A stretch of DNA of 64,000 nt from Pseudomonas sp. Irchel 3E13 (lineage in GTDB: Bacteria; Pseudomonadota; Gammaproteobacteria; Pseudomonadales; Pseudomonadaceae). Made by a program: the position numbers and the translations under genes. This document shows positions 1 to 8,510 of this stretch, in pieces (position 1 is the stretch's first letter; every line of letters begins with the position of its first letter). The notes below the pieces were generated by a model. The model did no database searches and had not been told where the DNA came from. It worked only from the letters and a program-made list of their open reading frames with translations. The stretch spans positions 1-64,000 of the forward strand of contig NZ_FYDX01000020.1 in assembly GCF_900187455.1 (NCBI RefSeq), read 5' to 3'.

Positions 1-30
1 TTCATCCGAGAGTTCGTAACGCTTTGCCAT
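1..30 (-). CDS. 5' end of a transposase gene, cut by the window edge
   Basis: Read on the minus strand, an ATG at 28-30 opens a frame coding MAKRYELSDE before the window ends. This is a typical beginning of IS5-family (DUF4096-type) transposases. A good ribosome binding site (GGAAAGG) lies eight bases upstream of the ATG. Only ten codons are visible, so the family call is tentative. The insertion sequence end should lie just to the right, within roughly 31-120, but I could not define the inverted repeat because the partner end is outside the window. Confidence 0.45.
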   Translation of the reverse strand, partial: MAKRYELSDE

Positions 31-820
31 CACAGAATTCCTTTCCGTAGATGACCGGGAACCCTACTGAATTTCAGCTTCCAAAGGGCGCCGATTGGGT
101 TTCTCGGGATTTCGTACAGAGCCTAGGTCGATGCGTTTGGCAATGCCTCATCAAGGCATCAAAATCGTTGCGGTTCAGATCAAACTCAATAAACATCAAA
201 ATCCTCCAGGTTTTCGCTTGAGCGAAAGCCAGTTTAAACGATGACCTACCTTAGCTCTCGCGGTAGGGCTTGCAAGCATGGGCTTGGGAAAGCGTATTGA
301 ACATCAGTGTAGAAACGGCGGTGTGGACACGAGCAACTGAGCGCTATGGCGCTGACTTGGGACGGATACTCGACTCAGCGATCACAACCTACCGAAGACC
401 ACCAGGGCTAGAGTCGCCGTCGCGCCTTTACGCCCAAGATATCGGTGAAGAAGGTATTGATGCATTGCGCCATGCTTTACTTCGCAATCGAGCAAGTCAG
501 TTCCATGTGCTCGATCCGGGCATCGAGATGCGTCACTCTCTGCGCTTGCATCTGGTTCACTGCTTGCGCCAACACCTCGTCAACGATGGAGACGCGCCTG
601 GCTGTATGCGCGACGAACATTTTGCTGCCGACTTGGGGCTGTAGCTTGGTGCTATTTCCAGAGCTGACGGATGCTAAGCGTCGAGAGCGGTACCGTCTTG
701 ATTGCTGATTCAGTTGCTTTCGGGAGGTGACCCTTCTGGATTTAGCTCAGTAAGCCAATGAGGTAGGATTGGCGCTATCTGGCAATTGGCCAACCAGTAC
801 CCAATCCATGGAGGGAATCA
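31..820. other. Stretch with no supportable gene
   Basis: This stretch separates the transposase start from the first island gene. Two overlapping open frames (270-644 and 445-708, plus strand) are present but neither has a convincing ribosome binding site or a recognisable domain. I do not call them. The left part probably includes the terminal repeat of the insertion sequence that begins at 30 and runs out of the window. Confidence 0.5.
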
Positions 821-1072
821 ATGTCCGACCAAACCCGTCATCAGTCGTTGTTTGAGGAGGACTATCTTGTCCGCGAGTTGGGCCTCGTGAGTACTTCCAA
901 GATTGTGGGTGATGAATCTCGGAGCTGTGGCCAGGTAAGAGCCACCACTTATGGCACCTTGGTGAGCACCGCCAACCTTCGCCTGATGCGCCTGCAGAAA
1001 ACACTAGAAGACAGGTACGAAAATCTCACTCAAGATCACGCAACACTTCAAACGATAGCTAATTCAATATAG
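821..1072 (+). CDS. Small hypothetical protein upstream of a nuclease-like gene
   Basis: The protein has 83 residues. A strong ribosome binding site (GGAGGG) stands five bases before the ATG. The motif FEEDYLVRELG near residues 11-21 resembles the first helix of some GHKL-type ATPases that begin FEEDFLxRxLG, but no ATP-binding N-box follows, so at most it shares a short N-terminal motif. The C-terminal half (about 50-80) looks helical and possibly coiled-coil. It ends nine bases before the next gene and very likely forms an operon with it. The function is unknown. Confidence 0.55.
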   Translation: MSDQTRHQSLFEEDYLVRELGLVSTSKIVGDESRSCGQVRATTYGTLVSTANLRLMRLQKTLEDRYENLTQDHATLQTIANSI

Positions 1073-1081
1073 GGACATTCC

Positions 1082-3115
1082 ATGACCGATAGCAACGAAA
1101 AAATCACAGAAGCAATCCGCCAACTAAATTTTAAAAAACTCAAGAAAATCCTTGATCCTCTGCCGGCCACAGAGGAAACCTTCAAGAAGTTTGCTCTTCT
1201 GTCGTACCATACCGATACAATTGTACGAAGAAGGCCAGGCGACGATGGATTAAAGAGAGATAAATATCTTGACGATCTTGGAGAGTACTACGAGAGGCGT
1301 GGCGTAGCCTCAGCGAAAGACTTCATAGAAAAAATGCGCGTAAAGCTTCTAAAAATTGATGCTGGCTATGTGCACATTCACTCCGTTGTCCCTCAAATGG
1401 CTTCCGCACAATTTTCTCCGGGACAGCGAATTTCAGGGATGTTTGCTGCACTAAATAGCGTGATTAGGACAGCGCTTCAGGATGTTGATACGAAGGCTGA
1501 AGCGAGCGCAGGCGTGATGGGGCCAGATCGCAATTTGAAGGACGCAAACGGCAACTCCTACGACCCCCATGCTCTTATACACGGATTATCGATCGCCGGT
1601 GGCGACGTCCTGATGCTAGAAGCCTATGGAAACAAATGGTTCGATGATGAAAAACGAATGGTGCTACCTGCATTGGCGCCTGTATCTGAAAGCATCATTG
1701 AAGCGGTGAGCGCTAACCTATTTAATGCCAGCACATGGCGTCTTTGGAAAGATATTGATGAGCGCATCCGCTATCTAGGCGGAAAATTAGAGCAATACTC
1801 TCAGAACTTTCCTGCATGGTGCAAAGATATTAAATCGCGCGCGCCAGAAGTAAATACAGTCTTCGAATTTAAACCGGAGATTGCAGCAGAACAGTTTGAT
1901 ATTCTGGCGAACGAGCGCTTCGACACGATTATCCAACAAAATATTTTAAAGCTATTTAGGGAAACCAATGCTGCCCAGGCATTCAAGAGTCCCCGAGAGA
2001 ATGAACCACTTCCTCCCCAAGGGTATGTATCCTTTGATGAGGCATCTTCTGCATTTGCCTTGAGCCATTTCACAAAAATCGAAAAACTGAACAGTCTTGC
2101 AGGAGGCTTATTACTGTCGGAAAGGCTACGAGGATACGCTGTACTGAGGTTGCTAATCGTTGAGCTAGAAAAAGAGCAAAATACCTATTTCCCAATAGTT
2201 CCCCTTGATCGTTTAACCCAAGAGCTTCAGCGTTACGGGTTAACCTCTCAAGTCGCAATGATATTCATCGACAAAGCCACGTTTGGCATTGGCAGCAAAG
2301 ACCTTTACGACCAACCACTGATCAAGACACTCGACGGAAATTATCTCTTATTTGGATGCTCGTTATTTCTTTCCGACCTTACTAAAACAATGCTTTCTGC
2401 TTTATCCATTGAAGGAGTGGGCTTCGAAGAGAAAGGTAAAGCTTTTGAGCGGGCAACAATTAGAATGTTACGCGACCATGGATTCGAGGCGCGCACACTT
2501 AAGGTTAGACGCGGAGAGAATAATGAGCATGAATTTGATTACGATGTAGCATTCACATGGGATGAATACGTTTTCTTTATTGAATGCAAAAATCGCAGCA
2601 TTCCAATGAGCAACCCTATTCTAATCCACCGCTTTAATGAAGAGATGGGTGAACATGTCAAGCAGGTCGAGCGCCTTCGCAGAGGATTGAATGACTACCC
2701 TGACATCTTAACCAAAGATTTTCCAGAAGCCGTAGGGAAGAAGCCAATATTCAGCATACTAAACGCCTTACCTTACTCGATGGGTGAAATTGAAGGAATA
2801 AACGTTATTGATGACTCCATTCTGAGCAGGTTCTTCTCATCGCCTACTCTCGGAGTGACTGTTGGGCGACTGGACGGCAAGGGCCCCCAAGCCCGAGAAG
2901 ATCTCAAGCGTATCTGGGAAGGATCCTCGCCAAAAGTATCCGACTTCATTAAATACTTGTCCGCCCCTCCTCAGATAAAGATTGCTCAACAGTACTATGA
3001 GGTCACTGGGAGGATAGAGCGACTTTCGGTGGATGCAGCAGCTGCGGTCTACAACTTTAGAAGGAAAGACCTAGGCGGAGAGGCGCTGTCGGACATCCTG
3101 AGAAAACTAGACTAG
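1082..3115 (+). CDS. Large protein with a PD-(D/E)xK-like nuclease domain
   Basis: The protein has 677 residues. Residues 1 to about 440 match no family I know. Around 450-510 there is a restriction-endonuclease-like core: a helix with FERATIRMLRDHGF, then an acidic strand (FDYDVAF) and then FFIECKNRS, giving the D...ExK pattern of Mrr/NERD-like nucleases. The last 160 residues are again unassigned. It follows the 83-residue gene by nine bases and is the last gene of that unit; the next gene runs the other way. Base composition is AT-richer than its neighbours, fitting acquisition. I infer a DNA-targeting defence protein, but only the nuclease-fold pattern is visible. Confidence 0.6.
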   Translation: MTDSNEKITEAIRQLNFKKLKKILDPLPATEETFKKFALLSYHTDTIVRRRPGDDGLKRDKYLDDLGEYYERRGVASAKDFIEKMRVKLLKIDAGYVHIHSVVPQMASAQFSPGQRISGMFAALNSVIRTALQDVDTKAEASAGVMGPDRNLKDANGNSYDPHALIHGLSIAGGDVLMLEAYGNKWFDDEKRMVLPALAPVSESIIEAVSANLFNASTWRLWKDIDERIRYLGGKLEQYSQNFPAWCKDIKSRAPEVNTVFEFKPEIAAEQFDILANERFDTIIQQNILKLFRETNAAQAFKSPRENEPLPPQGYVSFDEASSAFALSHFTKIEKLNSLAGGLLLSERLRGYAVLRLLIVELEKEQNTYFPIVPLDRLTQELQRYGLTSQVAMIFIDKATFGIGSKDLYDQPLIKTLDGNYLLFGCSLFLSDLTKTMLSALSIEGVGFEEKGKAFERATIRMLRDHGFEARTLKVRRGENNEHEFDYDVAFTWDEYVFFIECKNRSIPMSNPILIHRFNEEMGEHVKQVERLRRGLNDYPDILTKDFPEAVGKKPIFSILNALPYSMGEIEGINVIDDSILSRFFSSPTLGVTVGRLDGKGPQAREDLKRIWEGSSPKVSDFIKYLSAPPQIKIAQQYYEVTGRIERLSVDAAAAVYNFRRKDLGGEALSDILRKLD

Positions 3116-3331
3116 TGAACCATCGGATTGTAAATAGGCAAGTGCCGAGCATGTTCGCTTATAATCATCTGTGATGATAAAACTTTTAATGATAAAGATG
3201 TACCCCTGCAAAAGTACTGTCTATAAACCCGGCACGCGTTACGGTCATTGGGCAAAAGTAGCCGACCATTTACGGTAAAAATTGATCACTGACCGTCACG
3301 TATTTGATGTGACGGCCAGATGATCTAACCA

Positions 3332-5335
3332 TCACATCTCAGCGATGAAACCACGCGTTCTCCAAGTAGCTCGGACATAGTCCGAGAACTTGTAGCCTTC
3401 CCCCAGGGTCAGTCGGTCTGCATGATCGGAAACGATGATTTGTGGTGTTACACCGGTTTTCTCTCCGGTCTCATCGCAGAATTTGGCCAGCTGAGTGAAC
3501 ATGTTCGTTACAGCGGCCATGTCCGCATCCACTGCATCTTCACGCTTAGCCTGCTTTGCCAGCTCGTTGGCGTCAAATGCTTCTGCGTCATCCAGAGACG
3601 CCGGGAAGTAGACTTGTGTGGGCTGGTCAAGGAACAGGATCGGAGGAATTTTGCATCCTTTATCCGAAAGCGCTGCGAATTGGTAATGGAGCGACATGAA
3701 CAATGCCAGGTGCGAGTAGAGCCAGTTTGCACCACTGCCCATGGAGCGCAGATACACCCTGGTGTTTGGGTTCTGCTGGTACCAGAGATCGAATGAATCA
3801 ACGTCAAAACGGAGCTTCGATGGCTTATACGTAGCTTCGAAGTCGAACTCACTGCCAATCTCGCACATCTTGGCATCGATATCATTGCTGAGGGTTTTCA
3901 GCCTTTCCTTGATATTGTATTTCGCCAATTCGCCCGCCAGACGTTCGACTTCAGCGCGCAGAATTTTTTCCAGGGCAAGGAGCTCTGACTCCGGCTTGTC
4001 CACCTGCTCCTGAACCGCAATTTCGAGACGTAGCTTGGCCTTCATGGCCTGCTCATCAATTGATTTGGACGTCTTGAGCTTGGCAATTTCTTCATCAAGT
4101 GGCTGGATGTCGGCCTGGATTCGGCGCAACTCAGCGTTTACCTTGTCGAGCAATTCCTGAATGGATCGGCGCTCGGCTGCGAAACTTTCCCTGGCATATG
4201 CAGACAGTTTGAGCTCATCGTTCAACCAATCGATCGCGCTTATAAGCTTGTTGGCTTCCTTTGCCGGAGTACTTGTAGGGGTTTCACAAAGGGGGCAGTG
4301 GGCTTCGGACAGATCAATGGAGTCAGGCAACGATTCTGCCGTCATGCTCAAGCTGAACTGTGTCGCAGAGGAAAGGGACTCGTTGACCAGTCTCATTTGC
4401 CCCTGCAGCTGCCGCTTCTCGATGAGCAGTACGATTCGTTGCGCATGGAGATCAGCCCGGCGTGTTTCGACCTGGTTTGAGAGCACATCGATTTTGACAG
4501 CCCGCCCAGAAATCATCTTTAGCATGGTGGCGGGTTTACTGTAGATCTCTTCAGCCGTGGCTTCGATCAGGGGCACGCCTGCCAGAGCCGTAAACTCAGT
4601 CAAATAACGATTGTACCGCGCGATAGCGGCTTCTTTTCGCTGCTCTTGCTTAGGAATCTGGGTCTGAATTTTCTTCAGTTCGTACTTGGCTACCTCGTGA
4701 TCCCGGTGCAGATCAAAATAGGCCTCATCTGCGAGCCCCATCAGGATTTTGAAATGGTTGATCGCCTGATCACGTTTCTCCTTTTGATCGAAACGGTAGA
4801 AAATTGCGTGCTTGTTGGCCATCAAGTTTTGGTGCTGGAGCATGAAGGAGGAGAAGCTTCGTACTGACGGGGTCGCAGATTTATTACGTCCAGCCGCTTT
4901 CAGATACGGGTCTTCATCGACATTCTCAAGCGTGATAGCAAAGTAACGTCCAAGGCTTTTCTTGAAGTCAGCCAGGGGCATGTAATGCTTGGGATCGAAA
5001 AAGGCCTTGGGTTGCTCAATGAGCTTGAGCAGCCGCTCCGGGTCGGATCCCTGCACTTCGAGCAGGAAGCATCGATCGGATTTCTTCTTCCGTGCCGCCA
5101 CGACGAAATAGCTAGGGAACTGCAACGCGATGAAGAACGTCTCAGCCCGCTCGGTGATCGTCCCTACCGGAATGGTGTCTTCAGTGCTGCCAAGGCAATA
5201 GTCGAAGATCTCTAGGATCGCGCTTTTCCCCGTGGAAGATTTACCAGTGATGACGTTGAGCCCAGGCTCCAAACGCACCTGGTGAATATTGTCTTGGGTA
5301 TCAACTACGCCGATATACCGCAGAAAGCATTTCAT
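3332..5335 (-). CDS. ABC-3C system ATPase (DUF3732 type)
   Basis: This is an SMC/RecN-like ABC ATPase of 667 residues. The Walker A motif GKSSTGKS is at 31-38 and a Walker B-like LFLDQPTQ near 565-572. Between them is a long region predicted as coiled coil (about 210-510), interrupted by a CPLCE zinc-hook-like motif near 348. This layout is that of DUF3732 proteins, the ATPase subunit of ABC three-component (ABC-3C) conflict systems. It is the last gene of a three-gene minus-strand operon and its ATG overlaps the stop of the middle gene by four bases. Its likely role is a DNA- or nucleotide-state sensor that controls the nuclease-like partner. Confidence 0.8.
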   Translation of the reverse strand: MKCFLRYIGVVDTQDNIHQVRLEPGLNVITGKSSTGKSAILEIFDYCLGSTEDTIPVGTITERAETFFIALQFPSYFVVAARKKKSDRCFLLEVQGSDPERLLKLIEQPKAFFDPKHYMPLADFKKSLGRYFAITLENVDEDPYLKAAGRNKSATPSVRSFSSFMLQHQNLMANKHAIFYRFDQKEKRDQAINHFKILMGLADEAYFDLHRDHEVAKYELKKIQTQIPKQEQRKEAAIARYNRYLTEFTALAGVPLIEATAEEIYSKPATMLKMISGRAVKIDVLSNQVETRRADLHAQRIVLLIEKRQLQGQMRLVNESLSSATQFSLSMTAESLPDSIDLSEAHCPLCETPTSTPAKEANKLISAIDWLNDELKLSAYARESFAAERRSIQELLDKVNAELRRIQADIQPLDEEIAKLKTSKSIDEQAMKAKLRLEIAVQEQVDKPESELLALEKILRAEVERLAGELAKYNIKERLKTLSNDIDAKMCEIGSEFDFEATYKPSKLRFDVDSFDLWYQQNPNTRVYLRSMGSGANWLYSHLALFMSLHYQFAALSDKGCKIPPILFLDQPTQVYFPASLDDAEAFDANELAKQAKREDAVDADMAAVTNMFTQLAKFCDETGEKTGVTPQIIVSDHADRLTLGEGYKFSDYVRATWRTRGFIAEM

Positions 5336-5835
5336 AGCGATTTGAATCCTAACGTCCTGTAGATAGTGACGACGTCTGCCTCTGCGCAGACCATGGAAAG
5401 CCGGCGTGCGGCTTCGAGGTGTTTGGGATTGGCATTCGAAGTCCTGACATCCCTGATGGACTTCACAGTCAAGTCGTCAGTGAGCTCGATGCTTTGTTCG
5501 GCCTGAAGGATCAGTAGGGCCGCATTTGTGAGCGACTTGAATTGATGGGTGTTATGGGTGAGCCCAACCAGTCTCGACTGATCCTTGCAGAGCGTACGTA
5601 AGCTGCTGGTCTTCCTGACGCCCAGTAACGCTGCCTGCATGGCGGGGTAGAGCACCATGGGCAGTACCAGGTAGCTCAACAGCAGGTCACGCTCTCTGGG
5701 TGAAGAATTGGCAAAGAAATTGTGGATCACCGGCGCCAGGGCGATCGGTGAGCGCTGAAGGGTAAACAGGTGTTCGATCGGCTTCTTGACCAGCCTCTCA
5801 GGAGCTTTTTCGATATCTTCTTCAATCATTTCCAC
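5332..5835 (-). CDS. ABC-3C system middle component
   Basis: The protein has 167 residues and is mostly helical. It sits between an effector-like gene and a DUF3732 ATPase, overlapping both (ten bases at its start, four at its end). Size, position and sequence (for instance RDLLLSYLVLPMVLYP near 53-68) match the small middle component that defines ABC three-component systems. In that family it is thought to bridge the ATPase and the effector. No catalytic motif is visible. The tight overlaps imply translational coupling and matched amounts of the three subunits. Confidence 0.7.
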   Translation of the reverse strand: MEMIEEDIEKAPERLVKKPIEHLFTLQRSPIALAPVIHNFFANSSPRERDLLLSYLVLPMVLYPAMQAALLGVRKTSSLRTLCKDQSRLVGLTHNTHQFKSLTNAALLILQAEQSIELTDDLTVKSIRDVRTSNANPKHLEAARRLSMVCAEADVVTIYRTLGFKSL

Positions 5836-7037
5836 AGCCTCCAGTGAAACTCCTTGGCTGGGTTTGGAGGAACCTCCTCCGCGAGCATGTGATAGATGCC
5901 ATTACGGAACTCCGCTGGCGTATCTTCGTAGCTACCCAAGCCAACGACATCCATTCCGCGACGTGAATGGTAAAATTGGCGGGAAGCTCGCTTGGTCTTA
6001 TCCGCCGACCAGGTTGCGTCGATTTCCTCCATGAGTGCTGACCTGCTAGCGCTATGGGTACGCATATGCTTTTGGCTGTAGCTTTCCACGTCATCCTGCG
6101 AGGTGGTGCAATCCTTGATCAGCTCGGCGATGTATTGGTGGGCGTGAAGCAAATCGACGGTAGCCTCAAGGATCACGTCCTCAGTGCCGCCAATTTCATC
6201 CAGTTTTTTGGCATAGGTACGGTCACGCACGTTCAGTTTCGCAGCAGCGCTCTCGATTTCGTCGGCGTTGACCCGAGGAAACCTCACCGAGCCTTTCATG
6301 TAGCGCACCGTGAGCTCCGTGAATTTCCTGTCGAACTCAGCCGTGGTGAAACGCCACCCCTCAGTGACCTTCACCGCACTGGTCATGAAACCAAAAAGGT
6401 CATTCAGGAAGTCGTCCATACGATGTTCATGGATACTTTTGAGGTGGGCTCTTTTGTACCTGGCGATCAAACCAACCAGGTCAGGCTGCTCGGTGATGAT
6501 CTTGACCTTCGGCAGCGCATCGATCAGGGATTCGCGCATGGCTTGCGCCATTACCTTGCGCTGCAAGGTCAACGCCTTCGAGGGCCCGGAGGTCTTAGCC
6601 CCGCTTTCATCGCTTTGATCAGCGGCCGCTTCTTTTTTGAGTGTGGCGGCCTCGAAGCGAGCCTCGCTGTCTTTCAAAATGTCCTGAAGCGCAGCCAGGC
6701 GCTGATCAGCATTCCACTGATCCCAATCCTTGATAGCTGCTCGCTCACCATAGGCCTGGGTGGTCAAGAGAACCAGGTTTGCGTACTGGCGATGGTTGAA
6801 ATCAGGCTTTAGCCAATTATTGAGGGTGTTCCAGAAGTTTTCATGGCTGTCGGTGAGGCTGTCGCTGTACTCCTTGACCTCAATTTGATCACGCCCTTCG
6901 ACGGTGACATCACCGAAGACCTCGATCCAAAGGACATCGTCCTTCTCAAGGGTATGGCAGTACTCCATCGCGACATGGATCTGGTACTTCAGGGCTTCGT
7001 AGAGCTTTGTTGCGTCAAAATCGAGCTTGGCGTTCAC
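5826..7037 (-). CDS. ABC-3C system effector (nuclease-like N terminus)
   Basis: This 403-residue protein is the first gene of the ABC-3C operon. The N-terminal 65 residues carry E39, then GRDQIEVKEYS with D50, E53 and K55, an arrangement like the PD-(D/E)xK active site seen in Cap4/DUF4297-type dsDNA endonuclease domains. The rest is helical with a charged linker (about 150-170), matching the C-terminal region conserved in ABC-3C effectors. The promoter should lie in 7040-7135, where a 16-base palindrome is present. I infer a self-targeting or invader-targeting nuclease held in check by the ATPase. The family call is stronger than the catalytic assignment. Confidence 0.65.
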   Translation of the reverse strand: MNAKLDFDATKLYEALKYQIHVAMEYCHTLEKDDVLWIEVFGDVTVEGRDQIEVKEYSDSLTDSHENFWNTLNNWLKPDFNHRQYANLVLLTTQAYGERAAIKDWDQWNADQRLAALQDILKDSEARFEAATLKKEAAADQSDESGAKTSGPSKALTLQRKVMAQAMRESLIDALPKVKIITEQPDLVGLIARYKRAHLKSIHEHRMDDFLNDLFGFMTSAVKVTEGWRFTTAEFDRKFTELTVRYMKGSVRFPRVNADEIESAAAKLNVRDRTYAKKLDEIGGTEDVILEATVDLLHAHQYIAELIKDCTTSQDDVESYSQKHMRTHSASRSALMEEIDATWSADKTKRASRQFYHSRRGMDVVGLGSYEDTPAEFRNGIYHMLAEEVPPNPAKEFHWRLWK

Positions 7038-7115
7038 AGCTACTCCAATCTTGGGAAAGCAAGATCGGCCAGTGAGCAGCTAACGTCGCCATCCTGGCCG
7101 GGAATATCCACGATA

Positions 7116-7131
7116 CTGTACAAATGTACAG
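7116..7131. promoter_or_regulatory. Palindrome CTGTAC-N4-GTACAG, LexA/LexA2-like
   Basis: The site CTGTACAAATGTACAG is a palindrome with six-base arms. It fits both the CTGT-N8-ACAG pattern of enterobacterial LexA and the GTAC-N4-GTRC pattern described for LexA2 of P. putida. It lies 79-94 bases upstream of the first ABC-3C gene, where an operator would be expected. Three other palindromes with the same core occur at 8185, 11818 and 20821. Confidence 0.5.
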
Positions 7132-7335
7132 GTTTGATGTGTTCAGCAGGCAATGTTACCAAGCTGCAGTGGCCAAGCGCCATCGCGCGAGCACTCCCTT
7201 GGCATCTTCCTCACAATGGCCATAAAAGGCTCATACCCAAATTTCGCATGGCATCAGTCAAATCTTGCACGTCCTGGGCAGCATACAAACCTCCGCAGTA
7301 TCCCTTGCCATTACTCTACCGTTCGTCGGCAAAAC

Positions 7336-7415
7336 CTATATATTGGGTTAGGAAAATATTGAAAGCACTACATATTGGGCTAGGTTGTGCTTGAGAGCCT
7401 ACATCTGGTGTTTTG
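7336..7415 (+). repeat. Three spaced direct repeats in front of the ImmA/IrrE gene
   Basis: Two 17-base repeats, CTATATATTGGGTTAGG (7336-7352) and CTACATATTGGGCTAGG (7368-7384), differ at two positions. A degenerate third copy starts CTACATCTGG at 7399. The starts are 32 and 31 bases apart, close to three helical turns, so protein bound to them would sit on one DNA face. They lie directly upstream of the ATG at 7418. I infer an operator array. The gap from 7038 to 7335 holds no other gene. Confidence 0.55.
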
Positions 7416-7417
7416 CT

Positions 7418-8110
7418 ATGAACGAAACCCATATCGAGAAAGCAGCGACTGACCTGCTCATGCAGATATACCGTGATCGCCGGTACCTGTGGCCAGATCA
7501 AGATATTCCGCCGATGATAATGCGCAGTCCCCGGATCGCTGCCCTGGTCTGCGGCTACGACTACCATGAGCATCCCACCTTGGGAGACACCCAGTTCAAC
7601 CGGCACAATACCGGTACCCGTATCGCGGGCCTGATTGATCGTCAATCGAACAAGATCGCCGTCGCGACTGAGTTTGGTGACAAAGTCCAGCTCTTCACCG
7701 GCGCGCATGAGATCGGCCATCTTGTGCTCCACAAAGACACTGTCATGCACCGCGACCGCGCTTTTGACGGCAGTCCTCTGCAAGCACCACGTGCACCTGC
7801 AGAGAGACAAGCCGATCGCTTCGCCGCCTGCTTCCTCATGCCTCAAAAACTGGTGAGGGAACGGTTCGAGTTCATGTTCTGCTGCAAGGGCCAATTGCGC
7901 TTCAGCGACGTGATTGCCTATCACCTCGATCCCAACAATCCGGATCGGCTTCTCTACTCCTCGAAAGAGTCGGGAGAACGGGAGCTGGCGCTGGCGCGAT
8001 GCACCCGATTTAACAACCAGTACCTGGTGTCACTGGCCCAGCAATTCGGTGTCTCGGACTCGGCGATGGCCATCCGGCTCAAGGAGCTGGAGTTGGTGCG
8101 GTGGCCTTAG
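7418..8110 (+). CDS. ImmA/IrrE-family metallopeptidase
   Basis: This is a zinc peptidase of 230 residues. The HEIGH motif (HExxH) is near residue 96, and the downstream RQADRFAACFLMP helix, typical of the ImmA/IrrE (DUF955) fold, supplies the third ligand region. I chose the ATG at 7418 because it begins MNETHIEK, the usual short start, rather than a frame extension to 7385. The C-terminal 50 residues may form a small helix-turn-helix (QQFGVSDSAMAIRLKEL). Family members cleave a partner repressor, often an Xre-type protein encoded next to them. No such repressor is adjacent here, but the upstream repeats suggest DNA-level control. Confidence 0.8.
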   Translation: MNETHIEKAATDLLMQIYRDRRYLWPDQDIPPMIMRSPRIAALVCGYDYHEHPTLGDTQFNRHNTGTRIAGLIDRQSNKIAVATEFGDKVQLFTGAHEIGHLVLHKDTVMHRDRAFDGSPLQAPRAPAERQADRFAACFLMPQKLVRERFEFMFCCKGQLRFSDVIAYHLDPNNPDRLLYSSKESGERELALARCTRFNNQYLVSLAQQFGVSDSAMAIRLKELELVRWP

Positions 8111-8180
8111 AGCGAGCAGGGCACCTGGAGCGTGCAGTAGGCGGGAGTTGTAGGGACACCCAGAGAGGCATCATTCGAGA

Positions 8181-8204
8181 GCAGGAGTACAAATGTACTC
8201 CTGC
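8181..8204. promoter_or_regulatory. Perfect palindrome with GTAC-AAAT-GTAC core
   Basis: Ten-base arms (GCAGGAGTAC and GTACTCCTGC) flank AAAT. It is in the gap between the ImmA/IrrE gene and the metallophosphoesterase unit. As DNA it looks like an operator; as RNA it would form a hairpin without a U-tract, so a terminator is less likely. The core is shared with sites at 7116, 11818 and 20821. Confidence 0.5.
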
Positions 8205-8360
8205 ACGGATTGAACTCAAAAATCCCCATTTCTCACAAGTCGTTCAACGAGACTACATCTACCAGCACGTCACGAGTCCGTGAGGCGATGGGAGACTATC
8301 CCGTGTACCCTGATTAAGAGTCAGACAAAACGGTGAAGCATTAGGGAGGCCGGTCAAGTT

Positions 8361-8510
8361 ATGAGTCATGCAGACGAAATCACTCGGGATGAGCCTCAGC
8401 CTTCATCTGAGCGCCAGGAAGGGGCAGCTAGAGCGGCTTCACTGTGCCATTGCGGCATCATCATTGGTTACCACTGCATGGGGGAAACGTGTGGTTTGGT
8501 TTTTGGGTGA
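8361..8510 (+). CDS. Possible small Cys-rich protein overlapping the phosphoesterase gene
   Basis: A 49-codon frame starts with ATG at 8361, with an AGGGAGG-like binding site 11 bases upstream. The C-terminal half has four cysteines and a histidine (CHCGIIIGYHCMGETCG), suggesting a small metal-binding peptide. It overlaps the likely GTG start of the metallophosphoesterase at 8491 by 20 bases, so the two could be translationally coupled. No homologue is recognised. The alternative is that this stretch is the leader of a longer phosphoesterase frame starting at 8368. Confidence 0.3.
   Translation: MSHADEITRDEPQPSSERQEGAARAASLCHCGIIIGYHCMGETCGLVFG

Noticed and set aside
270..644. Plus-strand frame of 124 codons
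   Set aside because: No ribosome binding site, no family resemblance, and overlaps another similar frame; lies near an insertion sequence end.
7316..7924. Minus-strand frame of 202 codons
   Set aside because: Opposite to the ImmA/IrrE gene, whose HEIGH motif and start are convincing.
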